This document shows positions 7,721 through 15,715 of a DNA stretch of 64,000 nucleotides, piece after piece. The stretch covers positions 1 through 64,000 of the forward strand of contig NZ_BAFY01000327.1 in assembly GCF_000308555.1 (NCBI RefSeq). The letters run 5' to 3'. Both the position numbers and the translations under genes were made by a program. Each line of letters begins with the position of its first letter. Position 1 is the first letter of the stretch. Origin of the DNA: Nocardia cyriacigeorgica NBRC 100375 (GTDB lineage Bacteria > Actinomycetota > Actinomycetes > Mycobacteriales > Mycobacteriaceae). A model generated the notes under the pieces. It was not told the DNA's origin, searched no databases, and worked only from the letters and a program-made list of their open reading frames with translations.

Positions 7721-8575
7721 TCACCCGACGGTGGCCCTCAGCAGGCCGGCAAGGCGTTGCTCGGTCTGGGTATCCGGCGACGGGGTGTGCAGCAGCAGGC
7801 GATGGCCGGGCAGATCGGGTAGCAGCAACGTGGTGTAGTCGAAGACGAGTTCGCCGGCCTCCGGATGGTCGAGCACCTTCGTGCCCGTCGTCGTATCGCG
7901 AACGTCGTGTTCGGCCCAGATCTCGGCGAATTCGGCGCTCACCGAACACATGTCGTCGGCGAGCCGACCGAACTCCGGATCATCCGGATAGCGCGCGGCG
8001 TCGGCGCGGAACTGGGCGACGATGGCGCGAGCGGCATCGTGCCGGTGACACAGCGACGACCGGTAGCGAGAGCTGGTGAAGAAGGTGACCAGACAATTGT
8101 GGTCCTCCTCGCCGTATCCGAACACCAGCTCGGCCGCACGGTTCACCGCCACCAGATTCCAATGCCGATCCAGCAGGTAGGCCGGGCGCGGCAGCCACGA
8201 ATCGATGACGCGCCGCAACTCCTCCGGAACCGGTCGGGACATCGCAGCCGGCGGCGGCGGATTGAGCCCGGCCAACAGGTAGAGATGCGCACGTTCGCTC
8301 GCATCCAACCGCAGCACCCGGGCAATCGCATCCAGCACATCACCGGACACGTTGATATCGCGCCCTTGCTCGAGCCACGTGTACCAAGAAACCCCGACCC
8401 CGGCGAGCACCGCGACCTCCTCACGACGCAAACCCGGGGTCCGTCGCGCGCGAGTATCACCGACCGCCAGGCCGGCATCGGCGGGCGAAACCCGCGCTCG
8501 GCGCGACCGCAGAAACTCCTTCATCTCGGCACTGCGGCGAGCTCTGGCCTCGGTGGGTAGCGGGGTCGATCTCAT
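7721..8575 (-). CDS. XRE-type HTH regulator with MmyB-like ligand-binding domain
   Basis: A 284-residue regulator. The N-terminal Cro/CI-type HTH covers about residues 12-90 (TPGLRREEVAVLAGVGVSWYT, then WLEQGRDINVSGDVLDAIAR), and the rest is the MmyB-like domain common in Streptomyces and Nocardia (RPVPEELRRVIDSWLPRPAY, LDRHWNLVAVNRAAELVFG). The domain binds fatty-acid-like ligands in characterised relatives. The start overlaps the stop of the HxlR gene upstream by 4 bp (ATGA). Its first 49 codons are duplicated about 1.6 kb away. Confidence 0.9.
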   Translation of the reverse strand: MRSTPLPTEARARRSAEMKEFLRSRRARVSPADAGLAVGDTRARRTPGLRREEVAVLAGVGVSWYTWLEQGRDINVSGDVLDAIARVLRLDASERAHLYLLAGLNPPPPAAMSRPVPEELRRVIDSWLPRPAYLLDRHWNLVAVNRAAELVFGYGEEDHNCLVTFFTSSRYRSSLCHRHDAARAIVAQFRADAARYPDDPEFGRLADDMCSVSAEFAEIWAEHDVRDTTTGTKVLDHPEAGELVFDYTTLLLPDLPGHRLLLHTPSPDTQTEQRLAGLLRATVG

Positions 8576-8599
8576 GCCGACGATCGTAAGCACCGGCCC
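8429..8599. repeat. parent copy of a 171-bp duplication
   Basis: This stretch covers the first 49 codons of the XRE/MmyB regulator plus 24 bp upstream. It recurs at 10008-10178 in the same orientation with a single mismatch by eye (8441 C versus 10020 A). The near-identity implies a recent duplication. Confidence 0.9.
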
Positions 8600-8982
8600 C
8601 GATCGTGTTCCCCGCGAGCTCGCGCGACATCGGTGGCGTGGTGGCGAATCCACGCCATGAACGGTTCCAGCGATTCGGCCAGGCCGTGCCCCAGCGGAGT
8701 GAGCTCGTAACTCACCCGTGGCGGCGTAGCAGGTTCCACGGTGCGGGTGGCCAGACCGTCGCGTACCAGTGTGCGCAACGTCTTCGAGAGCATCTTGTCG
8801 CTGATGCCCTCGATCTTGCTCTGTAGCTCGAAGAACCGTAACGGCCGCTCGCGCAAGATGTGCAGCACGGGGCTGACCCACCGGCCGGAGAGGTCGATGG
8901 TCTCGCGCCACGAGCACTCGGGGTGAAATCCGTCACCGGGACCATCGGCGTCGGTCTGCGAGACCTGCGGGCCTACTGTCAT
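8572..8982 (-). CDS. HxlR-family winged-helix regulator
   Basis: A 136-residue HxlR protein. The conserved core is SGRWVSPVLHILRERPLRFFELQ followed by EGISDKMLSKTLRTLVRDGL and YELTPLGHGLAESLEPFMAW. HxlR regulators respond to redox or electrophile stress, often through a cysteine; here Cys23 lies just before the HTH. It is divergent from an NmrA-like reductase, and its 3' end overlaps the XRE regulator start. Two palindromes sit just upstream of its ATG. Confidence 0.9.
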   Translation of the reverse strand: MTVGPQVSQTDADGPGDGFHPECSWRETIDLSGRWVSPVLHILRERPLRFFELQSKIEGISDKMLSKTLRTLVRDGLATRTVEPATPPRVSYELTPLGHGLAESLEPFMAWIRHHATDVARARGEHDRGRCLRSSA

Positions 8983-8992
8983 TTCGGCAGCT

Positions 8993-9023
8993 TACCTCTA
9001 GGTAGGTACTCACCATAGGTGAG
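8993..9023. promoter_or_regulatory. paired palindromes between hxlR-like and NmrA-like genes
   Basis: Two adjacent inverted repeats: TACCT-CT-AGGTA (8993-9004) and CTCACC-ATA-GGTGAG (9009-9023). They lie 10 bp upstream of the HxlR start and 22 bp before the NmrA-like start, in the right place to control both directions. HxlR operators are typically short inverted repeats in divergent gaps, so this is a likely autoregulatory site; the assignment is inferred. Confidence 0.6.
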
Positions 9024-9045
9024 CTCGGATGCTTACGCTCCTGAC

Positions 9046-9891
9046 ATGTCGATAGTCGTTTTCGGAGCCAGTGGAAACGTCGGCCGCGAAGTGGTAGCCG
9101 GCCTGAATTCCGTTGCCGTGAAGGTCCGCCTGACCAGCCGTGCCCCCGACGCGGCTCGGCTTCCGGCGGGGGCCGAAGTGGTTGTGGCCGATCTGGATCG
9201 GTCCGAAACACTGCCCGCCGCGCTGGAAGGCGCAGACAGTGTCTTCGTGTATGCGCGACCCGCGGGGCTGGATGGATTCGTCGCCGCGGCCGAAGCTGCC
9301 GGGGTGCAGCACGTTGTGCTCCTGTCCTCGGCGGCGGCCTCGGATCCCGAACCCGAATCCAACCCGATCGCCTGGACACACTTTCGGTGTGAGTCCGCGC
9401 TGAGGGCCTCGAAACTGGCGTGGACGTTCCTGCGGCCCGGCATGTCCGCCACGAACCTGATCTGGTGGTGGCAGAAGTCCATTCGGGAACACGACCTTGT
9501 ACACCTGCCCTACCCGGACGCTCGGATAGCCGCCGTGCACGAAAAGGACATAGCCGCAATGGCGGTAACCGCATTGACCACACCAGGCCACCGCCAGGCC
9601 ACCTACCCGGTGACCGGACCCGAAGCGATCACCATGCGAGAGCAGGTGCGCCACATCGCGGCGGCCGTCGGCCGGGACATCGCGGTCGTGGAGACGTCCG
9701 TCGATCAGGCGCGGGCCGCACTCGAGCGGACTGTGGCGCCGGTTGTCGCCACGGCGATCCTGGACGGGTGGCGGGCCGCGACCGAGAGCACACCCCCAGT
9801 GTCGACCTCGGTCGAGGATGTCACGGGCCGACCCGCACAATCTTTCGCGGAATGGGCCCGTGACCACGCTGCCGACTTCGTCCGCCGCTGA
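9046..9891 (+). CDS. NmrA-like NAD(P)-binding oxidoreductase (atypical SDR)
   Basis: A 281-residue Rossmann protein beginning MSIVVFGASGNVGREVV, the GxxGxxG motif of NmrA/QOR2-type redox proteins. Later segments FLRPGMSATNLIWWW and HEKDIAAMAVTALT are typical of NAD(P)H-sensing or quinone-reducing members. The ATG at 9046 is preferred over an upstream in-frame GTG because the Rossmann strand then starts at residue 2 and the GTG lies in the operator. Divergence from an HxlR gene is a common arrangement for these reductases. Confidence 0.85.
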   Translation: MSIVVFGASGNVGREVVAGLNSVAVKVRLTSRAPDAARLPAGAEVVVADLDRSETLPAALEGADSVFVYARPAGLDGFVAAAEAAGVQHVVLLSSAAASDPEPESNPIAWTHFRCESALRASKLAWTFLRPGMSATNLIWWWQKSIREHDLVHLPYPDARIAAVHEKDIAAMAVTALTTPGHRQATYPVTGPEAITMREQVRHIAAAVGRDIAVVETSVDQARAALERTVAPVVATAILDGWRAATESTPPVSTSVEDVTGRPAQSFAEWARDHAADFVRR

Positions 9892-9986
9892 AGTCGGGCT
9901 GATCGCTCCAATCTCCGGCTCGTCCAACGCAGCGAAAGTTGGAGGGCCACACCAGCGGGCGTCCTGTAAACGGCATTTCAGGATGC

Positions 9987-10154
9987 TTATACCGACTTGG
10001 TGGTAGCCAAACCCGGGGTACGTCGCGCGCGAGTATCACCGACCGCCAGGCCGGCATCGGCGGGCGAAACCCGCGCTCGGCGCGACCGCAGAAACTCCTT
10101 CATCTCGGCACTGCGGCGAGCTCTGGCCTCGGTGGGTAGCGGGGTCGATCTCAT
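9987..10154 (-). pseudogene. truncated copy of the XRE/MmyB regulator start
   Basis: Encodes the same first 49 residues as the regulator 1.6 kb upstream (MRSTPLPTEARARRSAE... to RRTPGL), then loses homology at a sharp breakpoint and ends six codons later in ATTKSV. There is no HTH and no ligand domain, so it cannot function as a regulator. The breakpoint follows the sequence GGTAGC. No transposase or target-site duplication is visible. Confidence 0.85.
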
Positions 10155-10178
10155 GCCGACGATCGTAAGCACCGGCCC
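10008..10178. repeat. daughter copy of the 171-bp duplication
   Basis: Direct repeat of 8429-8599 with one mismatch. It carries the start codon and short upstream region of the XRE-type gene. The flank before it (9892-10007) holds no recognisable gene. Confidence 0.9.
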
Positions 10179-10228
10179 GCCCGCGGCCGTCGTCGAGGCG
10201 CTGACCACGCCCAACGCGAAGCGCTTCC

Positions 10229-10813
10229 TCACGTCCGCTGATCGCGGAGCCAGTCGTCTATGAGACCGGTGGCTGCTTCCGGCGTCGGGTCGTTCTTGAT
10301 CATGGCGCTGATGCGCTGGGCTTGTGCGGTTGTCGGCAAGAACCCGACCAAGAGCACGGGAAGAAGGAGTCGGCGGGCCAAGAGTTCCCGCGCCGATGTC
10401 ACCTGGGGCCTGCGGATCACCGAAACGTTGACGCGGATCGCGTGTTCGTTGCCCGGTGGGACGCCTGGCCGGTCGGATTCTCGTGCGGCGTAACGGAAAC
10501 CGTGTGCGAGGTTGCAGGCGGAGCAGTCCATCGGACCGCCGCCGAGGCGGCTCCCGCATTCCTCGCACAGGATCCGGTCGAGCGCGCCGTCGACGATTCG
10601 CCAGTCGTGCTGGTCGGGTTCGGCAGCGATCAACCGGGCAAGGTCGAGCTCATTGTCACCTTGCCACTGGTCGACGAAGCCCTGCCACCCCTGCTCGACG
10701 AGGTCGTCGACGAGGAACCGGCACCGGAGGCACTCGGGTGCTCCGCCGTACTCATAACCGCCGCACTCTTCGCATCGCACCAAGGCAGCACCGACTTCCG
10801 GCCTCACCCACAC
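10229..10813 (-). CDS. hypothetical protein with two CxxC zinc-ribbon-like modules
   Basis: A 194-residue protein I do not recognise. It has two similar cysteine clusters: CEECGGYEYGGAPECLRC at residues 14-31 and CEECGSRLGGGPMDCSAC at about 80-97, both CxxC-(10)-CxxC, so each probably binds one zinc. Between them is an acidic, Trp-rich segment. The tail has a hydrophobic stretch (LLARRLLLPVLLVGFLPTTA), then ISAMIKNDPTPEAATGLIDDWL. The GTG start is uncertain; a second GTG lies two codons downstream. Confidence 0.6.
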   Translation of the reverse strand: MWVRPEVGAALVRCEECGGYEYGGAPECLRCRFLVDDLVEQGWQGFVDQWQGDNELDLARLIAAEPDQHDWRIVDGALDRILCEECGSRLGGGPMDCSACNLAHGFRYAARESDRPGVPPGNEHAIRVNVSVIRRPQVTSARELLARRLLLPVLLVGFLPTTAQAQRISAMIKNDPTPEAATGLIDDWLRDQRT

Positions 10814-11044
10814 TATTGTCGTGCCGACTCGGCGATCGGCGCCAGGGAAATACTCGCGCCACCGACTCGATGGTCCGCCGGCTTCTTACTCGCCGGCAAC
10901 GCAATCACCTGGGCGAATCAGCTGATAGCAGAGCGGTCCGTGCCGCATCTCGCACGATCGGCCGGCCTGAGGCGCTGCCGGGGCTGTTCCACTGGCCGGA
11001 AAGTCGGCTATCGGCCGACGCCCCGAACGGTCTGTAATCGGTGA

Positions 11045-11860
11045 ATGACCGACCACACCTCGTTCGCTCCGGGTGCGCTGCTGACCGGACGGCGGGCCGT
11101 GGTCACCGGCGGGGCCGCCGGTATCGGCGCCGCCGTGGTGCGGGCGTTTGCCTCGCACGGGGCCGAGGTCCTCGTCGCGGATATCGAACCGATCGGCTCG
11201 GCCGAATTCGACCGCGCCGCCGGCGGTTCGATCGCGCACATCGAATGGGATGTGCGGGTTGCGCCATGCCCACCCGAACTGGCAGAGCACCGGCCAGACG
11301 TGCTCGTCAACAATGTCGGTCACTATCTGCAACCGCCACACACCTTCGCTACCAACGCGCCATCGCTGTGGGAGGAACTGCACGACATCAACTTCGGGCA
11401 GGTGCTGCGCCTGACCCACGCGCTGCTGCCAGGGATGACCGAACGCGGGCGGGGCTCGATCATCAACCTCACCACGGTCGAAGCGCATCGGGCGATGCCC
11501 GGTCACGCCGTGTACTCGGGATACAAGGCCGCACTGACGGCGTTCACGCGGTCGCTGGCCGCGGAGGTCGGCCCCGCCGGTATCCGCGTCAATGCGATCG
11601 CCCCCGATCTCATCGAGTCGCCTCAGGTGCCTTACGACAAGCTTGTCCCCGAGGCCGACCGGCAGTTGTGGCCCACCTGGTCACCGCTCGGTGGCCCCGG
11701 TCGTCCGGAAGACGTGGCCGGGGTGGCGCTGTTCCTGGCCTCCGAGCTGTCCCGATTCGTCACCGGCGGCACTATCCACGTCGACGGCGGAACCCACGCC
11801 GCCGGCGGCTGGGTGCCGCGCCTGTCCGGCGGCTGGACCAACCGTCCCCGAAACCCCTGA
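11045..11860 (+). CDS. short-chain dehydrogenase/reductase
   Basis: A 271-residue SDR. Cofactor motif TGGAAGIG near residues 20-27, VNNVG near 91-95, catalytic Tyr in YSGYKAALTAFTRSLAAE, and a closing RFVTGGTIHVDGGTHAAGG. No Shine-Dalgarno is visible, but TGTAAT (11033-11038) ends six bases before the ATG, so the transcript may be leaderless. The next gene follows after 26 bp and encodes an epimerase-like reductase, so they form a two-gene unit. Substrate unknown. Confidence 0.9.
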   Translation: MTDHTSFAPGALLTGRRAVVTGGAAGIGAAVVRAFASHGAEVLVADIEPIGSAEFDRAAGGSIAHIEWDVRVAPCPPELAEHRPDVLVNNVGHYLQPPHTFATNAPSLWEELHDINFGQVLRLTHALLPGMTERGRGSIINLTTVEAHRAMPGHAVYSGYKAALTAFTRSLAAEVGPAGIRVNAIAPDLIESPQVPYDKLVPEADRQLWPTWSPLGGPGRPEDVAGVALFLASELSRFVTGGTIHVDGGTHAAGGWVPRLSGGWTNRPRNP

Positions 11861-11886
11861 ACCGACACACCGAAAGCGATGTCGAA

Positions 11887-12801
11887 ATGAAGATCTTGGT
11901 CATCGGCGGCACCGGGATGATCGGCGCGCACGCCGCGCTGCATCTGCGCGAGCACGGCGACGAAGTCACCGTCGCCGCCCGCGGGCCGGTTCCCGACTCC
12001 TCGCCGGTCGCGGGCTTTCCGCTGCTGACCGGCGACTACACGGTTCCCACCTTCACCCCCGAGCAACTGTCACGGTTCGACGCCATCGTTTTCGCCGCCG
12101 GACAGGACTTCCGGCACATGACCGTCGACGACGACTTCCACACCTTCTGGGAGAACACCCAAAGCGTGGGTGTGCCGCGTTTCGCCGCACTCGCGAAACA
12201 GGCCGGGGTCGGCCGCTTCGTGCAGGTCGGCAGCTACTACCACCAGCTCCGACCGGATCTGGCGGACGACAACCCCTATATCGCGGCCAGGAAGGCGGCC
12301 GACGAGGGCGCCCGCGCGCTCGCGGACCGATTGTTCACCGTGTGCACGCTCAATCCGCCCTCGATCATCGGCGCCGTACCCGGTGCGTCGGCCCGGCGCT
12401 ACCGGCGGATGGTCGCGTGGGCGGCAGGCAACGAACCCGGCATCCCTGATTTCGCTCCGGCGGGCGGCACCAACTTCATGTCCGCTGCCTCGCTCGCACA
12501 AGCGATCCGCGGTGCCCTGCGCTCTGACGAATCCGGGGCGGCGTACCTCGTCGGCGACGAGAACCTCTCCTACCGGCAGTTCTTCCAGATGATGGTCGAC
12601 GCCGCCGGCGGCAAGCGGACCATCGTCGAACGGGATGAACAGCATCCGCTGCTCCCGGACACCGCCATCGTCCAAGGACGCGGCAACACACTGGCCTACG
12701 AACCGGGTCCCGACGTGGTGCGCCGACTGGGCTACACCCGCGACGACTGCGCCCGAGCAATCGAGGAGCTCGTCGACGTGGTCCGCGCCTGCACCTCCTG
12801 A
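11887..12801 (+). CDS. extended SDR: NAD-dependent epimerase/dehydratase-like reductase
   Basis: A 304-residue extended SDR starting MKILVIGGTGMIGAHAAL (GxxGxxG). Further features: VQVGSYYHQL where classical members have SSxxxY, then NPYIAARKAADEGARAL with a YxxxK-like arrangement (Tyr-Ile-Ala-Ala-Arg-Lys), and substrate segment TLNPPSIIGAVPG. Sugar epimerase or phenylpropanoid/ketone reductase activity is possible. It is the second gene of the SDR pair and converges on monooxygenase 1, only 6 bp away. Confidence 0.85.
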   Translation: MKILVIGGTGMIGAHAALHLREHGDEVTVAARGPVPDSSPVAGFPLLTGDYTVPTFTPEQLSRFDAIVFAAGQDFRHMTVDDDFHTFWENTQSVGVPRFAALAKQAGVGRFVQVGSYYHQLRPDLADDNPYIAARKAADEGARALADRLFTVCTLNPPSIIGAVPGASARRYRRMVAWAAGNEPGIPDFAPAGGTNFMSAASLAQAIRGALRSDESGAAYLVGDENLSYRQFFQMMVDAAGGKRTIVERDEQHPLLPDTAIVQGRGNTLAYEPGPDVVRRLGYTRDDCARAIEELVDVVRACTS

Positions 12802-12807
12802 GTCCGG

Positions 12808-14463
12808 TTAATCGATGTCCTCGTCGATCCGGCCGATCTTGCGATCGACGGTCTGACCGTCGAGCAGCACACCGGGGTAGCCGCGGTGGGCGAGTTCGGT
12901 GCACATGCGGCGGTACTTGCCGACACCGCCGACATACCCGAGGAAGGTCGAGGGCTTGCCGACCACGTTGGAGCCGCGGTACCAGGAATCGGTGGTGGCG
13001 TAGAGGGTTTTGCCGACCACGTCCTCGCAGATGGTCACCCATTCGTCCTGTGCTTCGGGAGTCGCCTCGATGACCTCGACGCCCTCGGCGCGGGCGTGCT
13101 CGATCAGGTCGGTGATCCAGTCGACGGCCTGCTCGATGGTGACGATCACGTTGCTGACGATGGCCGGGCTCTGCGGACCACCGATCATGAAGAAATTCGG
13201 GAAGCCCGCGGTCATGATGCCGAGGAAGGTGCGCACCCCGTCGCTCCACGCGCGTTGCAGACTGCCGCTGTCCTGGGAGGAGAGGTTGAGACCGAACAGC
13301 GGGCCGGTGAAGGCGTCGAAGCCGATGCCGAGCACGATCGCGTCGACTTCGTAGTTGCCGGCGCTGGTGACGATGCTGTCGCCGGTCATCGTTTCGATGG
13401 GTTGCTCGCGCAGCGAGACCAGCGAGACGTTCGGGCGGTTGAAGGTCTCGTAATAGTCGGTGCCGAATACGCTGCGCTTGGCGCCGAGGGGGTGGAAGCG
13501 TGGTTCGAGCAGAGCTGCGGTCTTCGGGTCGTGCACGATCTCGCGGATCTTGCCGCAGAAGAAGTCGGTGGCGGTTTTGTTGGCCTCCGGATCGGTGAGC
13601 AGATCGGTGAATTCGGCGCCGACACCCTGGAATCCGCTGCGCTCGTAGGCTTGTTCGTAGCGGCGCAGGCGTTCCTCATCGCTCACGTCGAACGCCTTGT
13701 CGGTGACCGGTCGATCGGGGATGCCGCCGGGGGAGTGGCGACACTCCTCACGGATCGCGGCGTAGTCGCGCTTGACCCGCTCGACGTCCTCCGGTGCCAG
13801 TGGTGCGTTCCGCGCGGGGAACACATAGTTCGGTGTGCGCTGGAAGACGGTGAGGTGTTCGGCGACGGCAGCGATGTGCGGAATCGCCTGCACCGCGGAG
13901 GAACCGGTGCCGATCACGGCGACGCGCTTGCCGGCCAGATCGTCGAGCGGAATGGTCCAGCGGCTGGTGGAGACCGTGATCCCGGTGAAGTTCTCGATCC
14001 CCGGGACGTCGAAGTCCTTCGGTGTCGACAGCCCGCCCGCCCCCGAGATCAGATAGCGGCAGCGGTGCACCTCGCCGGAGTCGAGCGTCACCTCCCACAG
14101 GTGTTCGCCGGGCAGCCATCGACCTGAGGTGACCTTGGTGTTGAACGTGAAGTACTTGCGCAGATCGAAGCGATCGGCGACATGGTTGAGGTAGCGCAGG
14201 ATCTCCGGCTGCGGCGCGAAACGCTCGCTCCAGGTCCACTCCTGCTGGAGCTCCTCGCTGAACGAGTAGGAGTAGTAGATGCTCTCGACGTCGCAGCGAG
14301 CGCCGGGGTAGGTGTTCCAGTACCAGGTGCCCCCGACGTCGGGCGCGGTCTCGAATCCGGCGAACGACCAGTCGTGCTGCTCGGCCTGGTAGGCGACGTA
14401 GAGACCGGAGAAGCCCGCACCGACACAGATGACGTCGAGCGGTTGGGGGGTGGGATGTTGCAT
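12808..14463 (-). CDS. flavin-binding monooxygenase, Baeyer-Villiger type (copy 1)
   Basis: A 551-residue class B flavoprotein monooxygenase resembling cyclohexanone monooxygenase. FAD site GAGFSG at 15-20, GGTWYWNTYPGARCD (44-58) typical of Baeyer-Villiger enzymes, and the NADPH site GTGSSA at 185-190. The fingerprint FxGxxxHxxxW reads FTGITVSTSRW (159-169), with Ser165 where His is expected. The gene is closely similar throughout to the second copy about 10 kb away and shares the variant. It should convert ketones to esters or lactones, or oxygenate N or S atoms. A 25-bp palindrome lies upstream. Confidence 0.88.
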   Translation of the reverse strand: MQHPTPQPLDVICVGAGFSGLYVAYQAEQHDWSFAGFETAPDVGGTWYWNTYPGARCDVESIYYSYSFSEELQQEWTWSERFAPQPEILRYLNHVADRFDLRKYFTFNTKVTSGRWLPGEHLWEVTLDSGEVHRCRYLISGAGGLSTPKDFDVPGIENFTGITVSTSRWTIPLDDLAGKRVAVIGTGSSAVQAIPHIAAVAEHLTVFQRTPNYVFPARNAPLAPEDVERVKRDYAAIREECRHSPGGIPDRPVTDKAFDVSDEERLRRYEQAYERSGFQGVGAEFTDLLTDPEANKTATDFFCGKIREIVHDPKTAALLEPRFHPLGAKRSVFGTDYYETFNRPNVSLVSLREQPIETMTGDSIVTSAGNYEVDAIVLGIGFDAFTGPLFGLNLSSQDSGSLQRAWSDGVRTFLGIMTAGFPNFFMIGGPQSPAIVSNVIVTIEQAVDWITDLIEHARAEGVEVIEATPEAQDEWVTICEDVVGKTLYATTDSWYRGSNVVGKPSTFLGYVGGVGKYRRMCTELAHRGYPGVLLDGQTVDRKIGRIDEDID

Positions 14464-14525
14464 GGGAGTTGCCTTCGGTGTCCGGGTGTAGGGGCATCGG
14501 GCTGGGAGCGGAACGCGCTCATCAT

Positions 14526-14550
14526 GATCAGTTGACTATGTCAGATGATC
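14526..14550. promoter_or_regulatory. 25-bp palindrome upstream of monooxygenase 1
   Basis: Arms GATCA-N2-TGAC and GTCA-N2-TGATC flank a 3-base centre (TAT). It lies about 63 bp upstream of the monooxygenase start. It contains the half-site GTCAGATG found in the island's 29-bp operators but with the opposite arm order, so it may be a variant site for the same regulator or for another one. Confidence 0.5.
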
Positions 14551-14597
14551 GAAAATTATCGACGGATCTGCGCGGCCGTCAAGAGCCGGCCACCTCG

Positions 14598-15560
14598 TCA
14601 CGGGGCCGCGATATCACGCAGATACCAGCACACCTCGTCGATCGCCTGCTCGGCCTGGGTGAACACGCCGACCTCGGTGAAGAAGCCGTGGAAGACCCCG
14701 GTATACCTGGTCGACGACACCGCGACGCCCGCGTCCCGCAGCCGCTGCGCATACGCTTCGGCATCGTCGCGGATCGGATCGACCTCGGCCGTGATGACCA
14801 GCGCGGGCGGTAGACCGTGCAGCGACTGCGCGCGCAGCGGCGCCGCGAGTGGATCGCCGCCGGGGTGTCCGGCGCCGACGTACTGCGCCCAGAGCCAGCG
14901 GCCCTCCGCGGCGCCGAGCAGTGGAGCGTCGGCGAACTCCGACCACGACGGGCTGGAGAACGTGTCGTCGACGGCGGGATAGGCGAGCACCTGCGCGACG
15001 GGCAGGTCGCTGCCCTCGTCGCGGCGGTACAGGCACAGGGCGACAGCGAGATTGCCTCCGGCGGAGTCGCCGCCGATGGCCATCCGATTCGGATCGATGC
15101 CCAGGCCGGCGGCCGACCGGCGCAGCCACGCGTAGGCGTCGACGCAGTCTTCCAGCGCTGCCGGGTACGGGTTCTCCGGTGCCAATCGGTACTCCAGGGA
15201 TACGACCGTCCACCCGGATCCGTGCGCGATCGCCCGGCACAGCTCGTCGGCGCCGTCGAGGGTGCCGAGGACGAAACCGCCGCCGTGCAGGTAGACCAGG
15301 GTGGGGCCCGCGGCGTCCACCGCCCGGTGCGCGCGGTAGAACCGTGCCGCTATGGTGCCGGCTCGCGTCGGGATGGTCAGGTGGTCGACCTGGCCGAGCG
15401 GGGTGAGCGGCTCGGCCGACGGGGTCGAGTTCACCAGCGCGCGAGCCTGCTCGGGCCCCAGCTCGTGGAGGGGTTTCACCAAGATTTTGTTGATCATGCT
15501 CGCCACGGCCGCAGCGCGGTCATCGAGCAATTTCCAGCACGCGGGAATGTCGTCGTTCAT
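14598..15560 (-). CDS. alpha/beta hydrolase, hormone-sensitive-lipase (GDXG) family
   Basis: A 320-residue HSL-type esterase. Oxyanion motif HGGGF (residues 89-93), nucleophile GDSAGG, and late Asp (EVDPIRDDAE) and His (GVFHGFF) complete the triad. The ATG at 15560 gives the normal length; longer in-frame starts would run into the 29-bp operator and the -10 element TATGAT. Placed among Baeyer-Villiger enzymes and alcohol/aldehyde dehydrogenases, it is a good candidate for the lactone or ester hydrolase of the island. That role is inferred. Confidence 0.88.
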   Translation of the reverse strand: MNDDIPACWKLLDDRAAAVASMINKILVKPLHELGPEQARALVNSTPSAEPLTPLGQVDHLTIPTRAGTIAARFYRAHRAVDAAGPTLVYLHGGGFVLGTLDGADELCRAIAHGSGWTVVSLEYRLAPENPYPAALEDCVDAYAWLRRSAAGLGIDPNRMAIGGDSAGGNLAVALCLYRRDEGSDLPVAQVLAYPAVDDTFSSPSWSEFADAPLLGAAEGRWLWAQYVGAGHPGGDPLAAPLRAQSLHGLPPALVITAEVDPIRDDAEAYAQRLRDAGVAVSSTRYTGVFHGFFTEVGVFTQAEQAIDEVCWYLRDIAAP

Positions 15561-15609
15561 GAGAAAACCTCGCTGGTCGTTGACAAGAAGTGATCTGTGC
15601 CTCACCATC

Positions 15610-15638
15610 ATAGTCACATGACTCAGACATTTGACTAT
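15610..15638. promoter_or_regulatory. 29-bp island operator, copy A
   Basis: ATAGTCA-N15-TGACTAT with inner bases ATG on one side and CATTT on the other, matching the geometry of copies at 19331 and 29133 (core GTCA-N-ATG...-N-TGAC). It lies between the esterase (leftward) and the SCP2-like/GS-like operon (rightward) and overlaps TATGAT, a probable -10 for the esterase on the minus strand. Binding by the TetR regulator of the island is inferred. Confidence 0.6.
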
Positions 15639-15715
15639 AAGTTCACGTTTCATTTGGGATCCGCTGTCGACGGTGTTCCGCGCACACGATCTCGTCGCAT
15701 CGAAAGGACAACAAC

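Noticed and set aside
10229..10813. Transposase or integrase scar near the XRE duplication
   Set aside because: The gene encodes a CxxC-repeat protein without DDE or recombinase motifs, and no inverted or target-site repeats flank the duplication.
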